Under the pieces are notes generated by a model. That model made no database searches. It was not told where the DNA came from and saw only the letters and a program-made list of their open reading frames with translations. The position numbers and the translations under genes were made by a program. A stretch of DNA of 64,000 bases from Hyphomicrobiales bacterium (GTDB lineage Bacteria; Pseudomonadota; Alphaproteobacteria; Rhizobiales; Xanthobacteraceae). Of this stretch, positions 19,339 through 28,820 are shown in pieces. Location of the stretch: NCBI GenBank assembly GCA_017305715.1, contig JAFKKG010000012.1, positions 275,528 to 339,527 on the forward strand. Direction: 5' to 3'. The number at the start of each line of letters is the position of its first letter. The stretch's first letter is position 1.

Positions 19339-20244
19339 TCAGAAGTCGAAGCCCAATCCCACCCGAACGGTATGGAAGGATTCGCGCAGGTCGATGGTCG
19401 CGCTGCTGGACGGTGCGCTACAGCCGGTCGGCGCGGCGCAAACGGTGTTCACCGCGACGGTCTTGGTATAGCTGCCATAGTCGGTATAGCGGTATTCCAG
19501 CCTTGCTTTCCATCGCCCCCAGAGAGCGGTTTCGACGCCCGCACCGACCGTTCCACCGACCCGTGTGTCGGACCAACTTGCCGAGGCCGTCGCTGTGCTG
19601 CCGGCGGTCAAGATCGGGATAGGGGTGCCGGCGAACGTGTAGAGTTGGCCCTGGAACGCAAACGAACCGCTTATTTGCCCGATCGCGACGCCGGCGGTGC
19701 CATAGACCAGTGTATCGGGAGTCACCAGCCATCCGTAACGAAGGCGAAGCGAACTGTCCCAGGTTTGCTTGACCGAGCCGTACTTGTTGTCAGTCCGATA
19801 GTTGGCGCAGCCGGCGTCGAAACAGACGAAAGGCATCGACACCAGGGCAGAGTTCTCGGCCCGCTTCCACGACCAATCGCCTTCAACGCCAAACACGGTG
19901 TTTCCGAATTGCCAGCGGTATCCCACGAAGGGGCCGACCGTGTAGCTCAGCGGATGGCCGCGAAACGCGAAGTCCGATTCGAAGCAGCTCACGCCAAACG
20001 GAAAAGCGGCAGGGCAAACATAGGCGCCCGGCTCGACGAAGTTATTGTTGACCGAGCTGGTGCCATTGGACCCGCCGACCTGCCCGCCGGACCAATTGCT
20101 CTTCGCGGTTTGCGGCTCCGCCCTTTTCGGCGCGGCTTCCTTCCTCGATTTCTGAGTGGAGACAGGCAGGTCCGCTGCAAAGGCCGGCGCCACTGCCGCA
20201 ATCGCCAATACGGAAATGATTGCTGATGAGAGGAATCCCCTCAT
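19339..20244 (-). CDS. Omp25/Omp31-type outer-membrane beta-barrel protein
   Basis: A 301-residue protein with a clear signal peptide (MRGFLSSAIISVLAIAAVAP, cleavage after AFA). The mature part has repeating amphipathic strands ending in aromatic residues, GPFVGYRWQFGNTVFGVEGD, LRYGWLVTPDTLVYGTAGVA, RLEYRYTDYGSY, and a C-terminal VRVGLGFDF ending in Phe as barrel proteins do. This is the Rhizobiales Omp25/31 surface-protein family. The start at 20244 follows GGGGTGAGACC. It converges on the TPR-CHAT gene (34-bp gap) and lies in the insertion between murD and ftsW. Confidence 0.85.
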   Translation of the reverse strand: MRGFLSSAIISVLAIAAVAPAFAADLPVSTQKSRKEAAPKRAEPQTAKSNWSGGQVGGSNGTSSVNNNFVEPGAYVCPAAFPFGVSCFESDFAFRGHPLSYTVGPFVGYRWQFGNTVFGVEGDWSWKRAENSALVSMPFVCFDAGCANYRTDNKYGSVKQTWDSSLRLRYGWLVTPDTLVYGTAGVAIGQISGSFAFQGQLYTFAGTPIPILTAGSTATASASWSDTRVGGTVGAGVETALWGRWKARLEYRYTDYGSYTKTVAVNTVCAAPTGCSAPSSSATIDLRESFHTVRVGLGFDF

Positions 20245-20547
20245 GGTCTCACCCCATCGATCGGTCATCGAGTATGGCATGAGTCTTAAGCCCGAACCTC
20301 GAGGACTCTCAAGCCCGAATCGCCAGAACCGCCACCCAAGAGATGGGAACCTCGTATTCCCAGACCTTTTTTCAAAGCAGTGTCTCCGCTGGGCCACACC
20401 CGGGGGCGAGCCACGCCGAAGCGCGATGCCGATGCCGCCTATTTCGGCGGCAAGCTGCCGGCCGACCGGACAGAGTGCTCGGTGCGCCTTCCCTGCGCGA
20501 GCCTCGACATCAGGATGCGTCGCGCGGAGCTCCACTCATCCGTGCGA
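20245..20547. other. Intergenic region upstream of the barrel gene
   Basis: This 303-bp gap between the GDSL esterase stop and the barrel start presumably carries the promoter of the barrel gene on the minus strand. No repeat, RNA or conserved frame was recognised. Confidence 0.5.
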
Positions 20548-21897
20548 TCATTCCTTGCGCTTCGCATTCCGGCTGGCGCGCACCGGCTTGAACAAATCCA
20601 GGTCGATCGCCTGGCCCATCGCCAGATAGCCGGTGCGGTTCGGATGCAGCTTGTCGCCGGCGCTTCCCGTCGTGCTGTCGGGAACGAATTCTGCCTTGAG
20701 GCTTCCCGTCTGCGGATCGAGCGTTGCCTGATCGAAATCGATCACGCCGTCGAACGTGCCCGAGGCGCGGATGAAATCGTTCAGCGCTTTCCGTTTGGCG
20801 TCCTGCTCGGGAAAACCATGCGCGGCGCTGGTACTTCCCAATGCCGTCGTCACGGTGGCGCCGATCACGCGAATCTGCGGCCATTTCGCGCGCAGCCGCG
20901 CGACGCCGTCCTTCATGGCCGCGATGACCTTGTCGGTTTCGGCGTTGCCGTTCTTGCTGAAATCGTTGATGCCTTCGAGCCAGATCACGCTGGAGATGCC
21001 GGAGAGCGACAGCACGTCGCGCTCGAGCCTCTGGCCTGAAGCGGGGCCGCCGGGAAACGGTTTGTCGGGGCCGTATTCGGCAGGGCCCGCGATCTGGTTG
21101 CCGCCGATGCCGCCGTTCACGACCGCGACCTTGTTGCCATGGATCGCTTTCAGGCGCCGCGACAGCACGTTGGGCCAGCGGTCGTCGCCGTTCATGGTCG
21201 ACGCCGTACCGTCGGTGATGGAATCGCCGAACGCCATGATGGCGAAGGCATCGCTGGGCGCGGTCATCTCGATCGCATCGAGGAAGAACCAAGAGGCAGT
21301 CGTGTACGGGAATGCGGCCTCGTCCTCCGACGTCCCCTTGGATCCCGCGCCGGGCGCGGTGACGTAAGATGTGGTCAGCGCCTTGGCGTGCCAGGTCATC
21401 GGGCCGCTTTCGCCGGCGATGTGAAAGCTCACCGCGAGGCGGCGGCCGGCGAGGCTGTCGGACTGCCCTGCGAACGGCAGCGTGACAGGGTCGCTCCAGA
21501 CTGAATCGCCGGGTGGGACGGTGACGGACATCTTGCCACCAAACGTCACCAGGCGATTGGAGCCGCGGAGCAGCGCCGCGCTGCCCAGTTGCAGGCCGGC
21601 ACAAACGCCGTCGAACGTCACGGGCCTGGTGCCGAAAGCATTGCTGAGCCTGATGCGGGCCTGGCGGCCCCACAGATCGGGCCGCACGATCAGGCGAAAG
21701 GTCTGGTCCCGCGCGCCCACTGCGGGGTCGGGAAAGGCAAATCTCTGGTCGGGCTGGGCGGAGGGGTTGCCGACGGGATAGGGGCCCTGGACCGAGCCGG
21801 TCCATGACACCACCCAGTTCTCATTATCCCTGGCGGATGCGTTCTGATGCGATGCGACCAACAGCGATGCCACGACGAGCCATTTGAAAGACCGCAT
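20548..21897 (-). CDS. Secreted SGNH/GDSL hydrolase
   Basis: A 449-residue exported esterase/lipase-like protein. The signal peptide is MRSFKWLVVASLLVASHQNA (cleavage near ASA-RD). An N-terminal beta-rich domain (~30-190) precedes the SGNH domain: block I FGDSITDGTAST with the nucleophilic Ser, block II Gly/block III Asn in GGIGGNQIAG and WLEGINDF, and block V DKLHPNRTGYLAMG with the catalytic Asp/His. The start at 21897 is preceded by GGGAGGAACC, a strong ribosome site. Substrate unknown; sugar-ester or lipid-ester hydrolysis is typical. It is divergent from ftsW. Confidence 0.87.
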   Translation of the reverse strand: MRSFKWLVVASLLVASHQNASARDNENWVVSWTGSVQGPYPVGNPSAQPDQRFAFPDPAVGARDQTFRLIVRPDLWGRQARIRLSNAFGTRPVTFDGVCAGLQLGSAALLRGSNRLVTFGGKMSVTVPPGDSVWSDPVTLPFAGQSDSLAGRRLAVSFHIAGESGPMTWHAKALTTSYVTAPGAGSKGTSEDEAAFPYTTASWFFLDAIEMTAPSDAFAIMAFGDSITDGTASTMNGDDRWPNVLSRRLKAIHGNKVAVVNGGIGGNQIAGPAEYGPDKPFPGGPASGQRLERDVLSLSGISSVIWLEGINDFSKNGNAETDKVIAAMKDGVARLRAKWPQIRVIGATVTTALGSTSAAHGFPEQDAKRKALNDFIRASGTFDGVIDFDQATLDPQTGSLKAEFVPDSTTGSAGDKLHPNRTGYLAMGQAIDLDLFKPVRASRNAKRKE

Positions 21898-22043
21898 GGT
21901 TCCTCCCAAGCCTTGTGATTTTGCAGCTTACCCTAGAGCCAACGGCGCAATTGGTGAAACCGAAAATTTGACCGAGCCCATTAACCCCTTGGAAACCATC
22001 CTCGGCCACCAATGAACGTTATCTCTGCCATTTGGGGACGCCC

Positions 22044-23195
22044 ATGCTTGCCCGTGACCAACGCACCCCGTTCTCCGAATGGTGGTGGACCGTGGATAAA
22101 TTGTTGCTCGCGGCGATCCTTGCGCTGGTGCTGGGCGGCGTCATCCTGTCGCTGGCGGCAAGTCCCCCGGTGGCAACGCGGATCGGGCTCGATCCCTTCC
22201 ACTTCTTCAACCGGCACGTGATGTTCCTGCTGCCGTCCTTCATCGTCTTGATCGGGGTATCCTTCATGTCCCCGAAAAATATCCGCCGCACCGCGCTGCT
22301 GGTGTTCGCGGTCTCGATCGTGCTGATCGTGGCGACGCTGATGTTCGGCGCCGAGGTCAAGGGATCGCGGCGCTGGATCACGCTGCTCGGCGTCAACATC
22401 CAGGCGTCCGAATCCGCAAAGCCCGCTTTCGTCGTCATCGCGGCGTGGCTGTTTGCGGAATCGACCAAGCGCCCGGAAATGCCGGCGACGTCGATGGCGA
22501 TGGTGCTGCTGTTGTTGCTGGTATCGCTGCTGGTGATGGAGCCGGATTTCGGCCAGACCATGCTGATCCTGATGGTGTGGGGCGCGCTGTTCTTCATCGC
22601 GGGCATGCGGATGATCTGGGTCGCCGGTCTCGCGGGGGCGGCTGCCGCCGGATTGTTCGGCGCGTATTTGCTGGTGCCGCACGTGGCGGGCCGCATCAAA
22701 CGCTTCATGAACCCCGGCTCGGGCGACACGTTCCAGGTCGACATGGCGATGGAGGCGTTCTGGAACGGCGGCTGGTTCGGGCTCGGGCCCGGCGAAGGCA
22801 TCGCCAAGCGCAGCCTGCCGGACAGCCATACCGATTTTGTGTTCGCGGTGGCGGCGGAGGAATTCGGCATCATCCTGTGCCTGGCGCTGGTGGCACTGTT
22901 CGCCTTTGTCGTGATCCGCACCTTGCTGCGTGCCTATGCCAGCGAAGACATGTTCTCGCGCTTTGCCGCGTCCGGCCTCGCCATCCTGTTCGGCGTGCAG
23001 GCCGCGATCAACATGGCGGTCAATCTGCAATTGATCCCCGCCAAGGGCATGACGCTGCCGTTCATTTCCTATGGCGGCTCCTCGATCATCTCGCTGGCCT
23101 ACGGCGTCGGCATGATGCTGGCGTTGACCCGGCAGCGACCGCGCACTGAAATCGAGTCCCAAAACAACGCCAACGCGGTACGCAGCTACGCGTGA
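22044..23195 (+). CDS. ftsW: Septal peptidoglycan glycosyltransferase FtsW
   Basis: A 383-residue SEDS-family polytopic membrane protein that polymerises lipid II with FtsI at the septum. Visible family blocks are PFHFFNRHVMFLLPSF, GSRRWITLLGVNIQASESAK, GPGEGIAKRSLPDSHTDFVF (with the catalytic-loop region) and TLPFISYGGSSIISLAYGVG. About ten transmembrane segments are evident. The start at 22044 (MLARDQRTPFSEWWW) follows GGGGACGCCC; an upstream TTG is less likely. It resumes the dcw order after the 6-kb accessory insertion. Confidence 0.95.
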   Translation: MLARDQRTPFSEWWWTVDKLLLAAILALVLGGVILSLAASPPVATRIGLDPFHFFNRHVMFLLPSFIVLIGVSFMSPKNIRRTALLVFAVSIVLIVATLMFGAEVKGSRRWITLLGVNIQASESAKPAFVVIAAWLFAESTKRPEMPATSMAMVLLLLLVSLLVMEPDFGQTMLILMVWGALFFIAGMRMIWVAGLAGAAAAGLFGAYLLVPHVAGRIKRFMNPGSGDTFQVDMAMEAFWNGGWFGLGPGEGIAKRSLPDSHTDFVFAVAAEEFGIILCLALVALFAFVVIRTLLRAYASEDMFSRFAASGLAILFGVQAAINMAVNLQLIPAKGMTLPFISYGGSSIISLAYGVGMMLALTRQRPRTEIESQNNANAVRSYA

Positions 23196-23234
23196 GACGT
23201 GACTGGGGCCGCGCCGTCGGCTATTTGAAAAGCC

Positions 23235-24341
23235 ATGAGTACTTCACCTCTCATTCTACTCGCGGCCGGCGGCACTGGCGGGCATTTGTTTCCGGCCGAA
23301 GCGCTCGGTGTCGAACTGATCAAGCGCGGTTTTCGCGTGCGGCTGGCGACCGACGCCCGCGCGGTGCGCTACAGCGGGCTGTTCTCCAAAGCCAATGACA
23401 ATATCGACGTGGTGCCGAGCGAGACCGTGCGCGGCCGCAACCCGATCTCGCTGGCCCGCACCGCCATCATGCTCGGCCATGGTGGCCTCGTCGCGCTCAA
23501 TCTGGTGCGACGGTTGAAGCCTGCCGCCGTGATCGGCTTCGGCGGCTATCCGACGCTGCCGCCGCTGCTGGCGGCGAGGTTGCTCGGCGTGCCCGGCCTC
23601 ATTCACGACGCCAATGCGGTGCTCGGCCGCGCCAACCGGTTTCTGGCAGGCGGCGTCAACGCGATCGCGACCTCGCTGCCGGGCGTGCTCGACCGCGATC
23701 CGGCACTGGCCGGCAAGGCCACCACCGTCGGCACGCCGATGCGCCCCGCGATCCTGGCCGCTGCCGCGATACCATTTGCTTCGCCCGAGGAGAACGGGCC
23801 GCTGCGCCTGCTGGTGGTCGGCGGCAGCCAGGGCGCGCGCGTGATGAGCGACATCGTGCCGCCGGCGATCGAGCGCCTCGCGCCTGCCTTGTGGAGCCGG
23901 CTGATCCTGACCCAGCAAGTGCGCGAAGAAGACATGCCACGGGTTCGCGCGGTCTATGACCGGCTCAAGATCAACGCCGAACTCGCGCCATTCTTCACCG
24001 ACTTGCCGGCGCGGCTGGCATCGAGTCATCTAGTGGTCTCGCGCTCCGGCGCCGGCACGGTGGCCGAACTCGCCGCGATCGGCCGGCCCTCGATCCTGGT
24101 GCCGCTGCCCGGTGCGATCGATCAGGACCAGTTCGCCAATGCCGGAGTGCTGGCCAATGTGGGCGGCGCGTTGCGCATCGCGCAGGCGGAGTTTACGCCG
24201 GATCGTCTGGCGGCCGAAATTTCCGCGTTGGCCGGCGCGCCTGAAAAACTGACGGCAATGGCGACCGCCGCGCGCGCGATGGGCAGGCTCGACGCTGCCG
24301 AGCGGCTCGCCGATCTGGTGGTGAAGGTCGCCGGAATCTGA
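23235..24341 (+). CDS. murG: UDP-GlcNAc:lipid I transferase MurG
   Basis: A 368-residue GT28 glycosyltransferase that converts lipid I to lipid II on the cytoplasmic face of the inner membrane. The N-terminal glycine loop GGTGGHLFPAEAL is at ~10-22; IGFGGYPTLPPLLAA, the second loop GGSQGARVMSD (~195), SRSGAGTVAELAAIGRPSIL and PLPGAIDQDQFANA are all standard MurG blocks. It starts 39 bp after ftsW and converges on the LysR gene with 9 bp between stops. Confidence 0.95.
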   Translation: MSTSPLILLAAGGTGGHLFPAEALGVELIKRGFRVRLATDARAVRYSGLFSKANDNIDVVPSETVRGRNPISLARTAIMLGHGGLVALNLVRRLKPAAVIGFGGYPTLPPLLAARLLGVPGLIHDANAVLGRANRFLAGGVNAIATSLPGVLDRDPALAGKATTVGTPMRPAILAAAAIPFASPEENGPLRLLVVGGSQGARVMSDIVPPAIERLAPALWSRLILTQQVREEDMPRVRAVYDRLKINAELAPFFTDLPARLASSHLVVSRSGAGTVAELAAIGRPSILVPLPGAIDQDQFANAGVLANVGGALRIAQAEFTPDRLAAEISALAGAPEKLTAMATAARAMGRLDAAERLADLVVKVAGI

Positions 24342-24350
24342 CGTCGCGCT

Positions 24351-25259
24351 TCAGTCCAACCGGACGTTCGCGACGAGGTAATCGAGGAACGCACGGACGC
24401 GCGCCGGGAGCTGGCCGCCGTGACCGACAAATACCGCGTGGATCGCCTCGAGGTCGCCGGGATTGAAGTTCTCCAATATCGGCATCAGTCGTCCGGCCTT
24501 GATCTCGTTCTCGACATGGAAACGCGTGAGCCGTGCGATGCCGGTTCCGGCGATGGCGAGTTGCTGCATGGCTTCGCCGTCGCTGATCAGCACGTTGCCG
24601 ATGGGGGGCACGGTCATCATGCCGCCCTTGCCATCGAGAAAAGGCCAACCATCAAATTGCTTGGAAAAGCAGAACCCCAGCAGATTGTGCCTGGCAAGAT
24701 CGGCCGGCGTTTGCGGCGTGCCGTTCTGCGCGAGATAGGCCGGCGATGCGAGCACCACCATGCGGCTTTCGCCGAGCTTGCGCGCCAGCAATCGCGATTC
24801 GCGCAGCGGCCCCACCCGGATCGCGACGTCGGCGCGCTCGTCCATCAGGTCGACGACGGTATCGGTGAGCGCGATATCGACGGAAATGCCAGGATGAGCC
24901 GCGAGAAATGCGGGGACCAGTGGCAACAGGCGATGCAGCCCGAATGGAACGCTGCTGTTGATCCGCAACCGACCTCGCGGGGCGGCGCCGATCGCGGCTT
25001 CGCGTTCCGCGCCATTGATGTCGTCGAGGATGCGGACCACGCGGTCGTAATAGGCGGCCCCCTCCGGCGTCAGTTGCAGCTTGCGGGTCGATCGATTGAT
25101 CAGGCGGACACCCAGCCGCGCTTCAAGTCGCGCCACCAGCTTGCTCACCGCCGACGGCGTCATCCGGAAGGTTTTTGCCGCGGCCGAGAATCCGCCCAGC
25201 TCCACCACCCGGGCGAAAACCTCCATTTCGCCGGACCGATTCACCTCCAACCGTGTCAT
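24351..25259 (-). CDS. LysR-family transcriptional regulator (next to an MFS gene)
   Basis: A 302-residue regulator. The winged helix is at ~10-70 (MEVFARVVELGGFSAAAKTF, MTPSAVSKLVARLEARLG, RSTRKLQLTPEG); the effector domain spans ~95-300 (GRLRINSSVPFGLHRLLPLV, DVAIRVGPLRESRLLARKLG). This is the CrgA/YhjC-like subgroup. It is divergent from an MFS exporter at 25372, with paired direct repeats in the shared promoter, so it probably controls that gene and itself. The pair is inserted between murG and murC. Confidence 0.9.
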   Translation of the reverse strand: MTRLEVNRSGEMEVFARVVELGGFSAAAKTFRMTPSAVSKLVARLEARLGVRLINRSTRKLQLTPEGAAYYDRVVRILDDINGAEREAAIGAAPRGRLRINSSVPFGLHRLLPLVPAFLAAHPGISVDIALTDTVVDLMDERADVAIRVGPLRESRLLARKLGESRMVVLASPAYLAQNGTPQTPADLARHNLLGFCFSKQFDGWPFLDGKGGMMTVPPIGNVLISDGEAMQQLAIAGTGIARLTRFHVENEIKAGRLMPILENFNPGDLEAIHAVFVGHGGQLPARVRAFLDYLVANVRLD

Positions 25260-25263
25260 TGTG

Positions 25264-25315
25264 AATTCAATTCATAAATGATGTGCCTATTGGCAGTCTA
25301 ATTCACGAATGTTGT
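25264..25315. promoter_or_regulatory. Direct-repeat operator in LysR/MFS divergent promoter
   Basis: Two near-identical 16-mers, AATTCATAAATGATGT (25269-25284) and AATTCACGAATGTTGT (25300-25315), lie exactly 31 bp apart, about three helical turns; a third AATTCA abuts the first copy at 25264. They sit between the divergent LysR and MFS starts. Regulator binding is inferred. Confidence 0.5.
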
Positions 25316-25371
25316 CACGTCCACCTTGGTGGGGCCCGGCGCCGTGCCGGGAATTCCACTGGGGATCCTCT

Positions 25372-26547
25372 ATGCCGCTCGCACTCTACGCGCTTACCGC
25401 CGGCGCTTTCGGAATTGGCGTCACTGAATTCGTGATCATGGGATTGCTGATCGAGGTCGGCGCCGATTTCGGTGTTTCGATCTCCGCCGCCGGACTGTTG
25501 ATTTCCGGTTACGCGCTCGGCGTCGTCGTCGGCGCGCCGATCATGACCATCGCCACCGGAAAATGGCCGCGCAAAACCGTGCTGCTGGTGCTGATGGCTG
25601 TCTTCACGCTGGGCAACGCGGCGTGCGCGATTGCGCCGGACTATTGGAGCCTGATGGCGGCGCGCGTGCTGACTGCCTTTGCCCACGGCACATTCTTCGG
25701 GGTCGGTTCGGTGGTAGCCACGACCCTTGTTGCGCCCAACAAGAAAGCTTCCGCCATCGCCGTCATGTTCACCGGTCTGACGGTTGCCAATATTCTCGGC
25801 GTGCCTTTCGGTACATGGCTTGGTCAGGGCTATGGCTGGCGGTCGACCTTCGCCGCGGTCACGCTGGTTGGGCTGGTCGCATTTGCCATCATCGCGTTTT
25901 TTGTTCCAAAGGATAAAGCGCCACCCGTGGCCTCTAACCTTCGCAACGACCTTGCGGTGCTGGCCCGGCCGCAGGTGTTGATGGGGTTGCTGACGACGGT
26001 GCTGGGATGGGTCGGCGTCTTCGCGGTGTTTACCTACATCGCGCCGATCCTGATCCGTATTTCCGGCTTTTCCGACTCCGCGGTGTCGCCGATCCTGCTG
26101 GTCTTTGGTGGCGGTCTGGTGGTGGGTAATCTGCTGGGCGGACGGTTGGCCGATCGATGGTTGATCCCCGCGCTGCTTGGCAGTTTGTTGACGCTGTCGG
26201 CCGTGCTGTTGCTGATGACCTTCGCCGCGCACAACCAGATCGCAATCGTCATGTTCGTGGCCTTGCTCGGTGCGGCCGCGTTCGCCACCGTGCCGCCGTT
26301 GCAGATGTGGGTGCTGGAAAAAGCCGACGGCGCCGGCCAAAGCCTGGCTTCCAGTTTCAACATCGCCGCATTCAACCTCGGCAATGCGATCGGCGCCTGG
26401 CTTGGCGGTTTCGTCATCGACCATGGTCCGGGTCTTGGTGCTGTGCCGTGGGTCGCGGCACTGGTGCCGTTCGCCGCGGCCGCCGTCGCCGCCGTCGCGA
26501 TCCATAGCGACCGGAGGCGCCGGCTCACGGTGGTCGCCGCGGAATAG
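25372..26547 (+). CDS. MFS efflux transporter (AraJ/Cmr-like, DHA1 family)
   Basis: A 391-residue transporter with twelve hydrophobic segments and DHA1 hallmarks: GIGVTEFVIMGLL in helix 1, SGYALGVVVGAPIM, and the ARVLTAFAHGTFFGVG stretch in helices 4-5. Related proteins export sugars, chloramphenicol or other small molecules by proton antiport; the substrate is not visible here. The start at 25372 (MPLALYALTAGAFG) follows GGGGATCCTC; an upstream ATG at 25309 lies inside the operator repeat and is rejected. Divergent from its likely LysR regulator. Confidence 0.88.
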   Translation: MPLALYALTAGAFGIGVTEFVIMGLLIEVGADFGVSISAAGLLISGYALGVVVGAPIMTIATGKWPRKTVLLVLMAVFTLGNAACAIAPDYWSLMAARVLTAFAHGTFFGVGSVVATTLVAPNKKASAIAVMFTGLTVANILGVPFGTWLGQGYGWRSTFAAVTLVGLVAFAIIAFFVPKDKAPPVASNLRNDLAVLARPQVLMGLLTTVLGWVGVFAVFTYIAPILIRISGFSDSAVSPILLVFGGGLVVGNLLGGRLADRWLIPALLGSLLTLSAVLLLMTFAAHNQIAIVMFVALLGAAAFATVPPLQMWVLEKADGAGQSLASSFNIAAFNLGNAIGAWLGGFVIDHGPGLGAVPWVAALVPFAAAAVAAVAIHSDRRRRLTVVAAE

Positions 26548-26693
26548 TCGCGACGCGGCGGTGGCCGACGGCTTGCATGGCTGTTCTGCCGAAAGCCGGA
26601 CGGAGCGATTGAACGGCAGGGCAGACTGGAGATACTCACGGTTTGACGGGCGACGGTCCAGCCTGACGTCTCGAGTCCTGCCGGTACGTTTTC

Positions 26694-27236
26694 ATGACGC
26701 AATTCCTGCTGCCGCCGCTGATGCTGTATGCCGCCTGTGGACTTGCGCTTAGTCTGGCGGTGCACATCCTGTCGTTCTTTGGAATCCAGGTTGGCGGCAA
26801 GAACCTGTTCTTCGGGCTTCACATCGGCATTTTTCCACTCTGGATTCCGGTCGTGCTGATCTCCCAAAGAATGATCGGCAGTTCGTCGCGGAAGGATTTC
26901 TGGAAGGTGGCGCTTGCCGGATGCCCGCCCTGGATGAAGTACATGACCTACGGCTTCTTCATCTATGCCTTCATCAATTTTGCGATCTTCTTTATTCTCA
27001 CGATGGTGCATCCGCCGGCCAAGGGCGGCGCGGAGCCGTCGGTGGAAGTGCTCCACGGTTTCTCCGGTCACTGGATGGCGTTCTATTCGGCCGGCCTGGC
27101 CATCCTGACCACGGCCTATTACCGCGGCCTCTCGAATTTGCAGCCCCGGTGCCGGTACGGTCATGAAATCGGCTGGAACGACAAGTTTTGTCCGAAATGC
27201 GGAACGGCCATCGATTCCGTGCTGGAGCGGCATTGA
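26694..27236 (+). CDS. Membrane protein with C-terminal zinc ribbon, function unknown
   Basis: A 180-residue protein that I do not recognise by name. It has four hydrophobic segments (about 5-27, 38-57, 85-102 and 125-142), then a short cytoplasmic-type tail CRYGHEIGWNDKFCPKCG, in which C-x3-H and C-x2-C could bind one zinc ion. It stands alone between the MFS gene and murC, with 146 bp upstream and 119 bp downstream, on the same strand. Length and motif suggest a real gene; no function is inferred. Confidence 0.7.
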   Translation: MTQFLLPPLMLYAACGLALSLAVHILSFFGIQVGGKNLFFGLHIGIFPLWIPVVLISQRMIGSSSRKDFWKVALAGCPPWMKYMTYGFFIYAFINFAIFFILTMVHPPAKGGAEPSVEVLHGFSGHWMAFYSAGLAILTTAYYRGLSNLQPRCRYGHEIGWNDKFCPKCGTAIDSVLERH

Positions 27237-27355
27237 GGCAAATTTGTCTTGTCATATCCGGCGAAAGCGGGGCATCCAGTATCCGGCGCGGCTGATGTGA
27301 GCCGCGGCTTTTGCCAGATGCCGCGGTTGCGGACGATGAGGTCAGGGAACGAAAA

Positions 27356-28759
27356 ATGAGACTGCCGCGCGAGATCGGGCCCATCCACTTCGTCGGGATC
27401 GGCGGCATCGGCATGAGCGGCATCGCCGAGGTGTTGTGCAATCTGGGTTATACCGTGCAGGGGTCGGACGCCTCCGAAAGCGGCAACGTCACGCGGCTGC
27501 GCGACAAGGGCGTCACCGTCTCGGTCGGTCACAAGGCCGAGAACGTCGCCGGCGCCGACGTGGTCGTGGTCTCGACCGCGATCAAGCGCGACAACCCCGA
27601 ATTGATGGCGGCGCGCGCCCAGCGCATCCCCGTGGTGCGCCGCGCCGAGATGCTGGCCGAACTGATGCGGCTGAAAAGCTGCGTCGCGATCGCCGGCACC
27701 CATGGCAAGACCACGACGACGACGATGGTCGCAACGCTGCTGGACGCCGGCGACCTCGATCCGACCGTGATCAATGGCGGCATCATCAATGCCTATGGCT
27801 CCAACGCCCGGCTCGGGGCCGGCGAGTGGATGGTGGTCGAAGCCGACGAGAGCGACGGCACGTTTTTGAAGCTGCCGACCGACGTTGCGATCGTGACCAA
27901 TGTCGATCCCGAACATCTCGATCATTTCAAGACGTTCGAAGCAGTGCAGGATGCATTCCGCAGTTTCGTCGAGAACGTGCCGTTCTATGGTTTTGCGGTC
28001 ATGTGCACCGATCATCCCGTGGTGCAGGCCATGGTCGGCAAGATCGAGGATCGCCGCATCATCACCTATGGTGAAAATCCGCAGGCCGATGTGAGGCTGG
28101 TCGACCTCACGCCGATGGGCGGCGGCTCGAAATTCAAAATCGTGTTCCGCAACCGCAAGACCGGCGCCACGCACGAGATTTCCGACATCATGCTGCCGAT
28201 GCCGGGACGCCACAATGCATCGAACGCGACGGCGGCGATCGCGGTGGCCCATGAGCTCGGCATTTCCGACGAGGCGATCCGCAAGGCGATGTCGGGCTTC
28301 GGCGGCGTGAAGCGCCGCTTCACCAAGACCGGCGAATGGAACGGCGTCACCATCATCGACGATTATGGCCATCACCCCGTCGAGATCGCGGCCGTCCTGA
28401 AGGCGGCGCGTGAATCCACCAACGGCAAGATCGTCGCCGTGGTGCAGCCGCATCGCTTCACCCGGCTGAGTCAGCTGTTCGAGGAATTTTGTACCTGCTT
28501 CAACGACGCCGACGCGGTGGTGGTCGCCGAAGTCTATCCGGCCGGCGAGGCGCCGATCGAAGGCATCGACCGCGATCATTTCGTGCTCGGCCTGCGCGCG
28601 CACGGCCATCGCGAGGTGATTCCGCTGCAAAACGCGTCCGAGCTTGCGAAGGTGGTGCACGGCATCGCCGGGAAGGGCGACTACGTCGTCTGCCTCGGCG
28701 CCGGCAACATCACGCAATGGGCCTACGCACTGCCCGGCGAATTGAAGGCGCTGGGATGA
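27356..28759 (+). CDS. murC: UDP-N-acetylmuramate:L-alanine ligase MurC
   Basis: A 467-residue Mur ligase adding L-alanine to UDP-MurNAc, the first stem-peptide step. Start ATG 27356 ([20 protein letters not shown]) follows AGGGAACGAAAA; a longer frame from 27311 is rejected. The dinucleotide-like loop GIGGIGMSG is at ~15-23, the P-loop GTHGKTTTT at ~114-122, then [37 protein letters not shown] and [10 protein letters not shown]. It resumes the dcw cluster after the LysR/MFS insertion. Confidence 0.96.
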   Translation: MRLPREIGPIHFVGIGGIGMSGIAEVLCNLGYTVQGSDASESGNVTRLRDKGVTVSVGHKAENVAGADVVVVSTAIKRDNPELMAARAQRIPVVRRAEMLAELMRLKSCVAIAGTHGKTTTTTMVATLLDAGDLDPTVINGGIINAYGSNARLGAGEWMVVEADESDGTFLKLPTDVAIVTNVDPEHLDHFKTFEAVQDAFRSFVENVPFYGFAVMCTDHPVVQAMVGKIEDRRIITYGENPQADVRLVDLTPMGGGSKFKIVFRNRKTGATHEISDIMLPMPGRHNASNATAAIAVAHELGISDEAIRKAMSGFGGVKRRFTKTGEWNGVTIIDDYGHHPVEIAAVLKAARESTNGKIVAVVQPHRFTRLSQLFEEFCTCFNDADAVVVAEVYPAGEAPIEGIDRDHFVLGLRAHGHREVIPLQNASELAKVVHGIAGKGDYVVCLGAGNITQWAYALPGELKALG

Positions 28760-28820
28760 GGATGATTACTCTCGCTGCTTTCAAGATCGTCCTCAGCCAC
28801 GTGCGCCGGCGTATGCCGCC

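Noticed and set aside
25309-25371. Earlier MFS start at 25309
   Set aside because: It falls in the putative operator repeat and adds residues with no family match; 25372 has a proper ribosome site.
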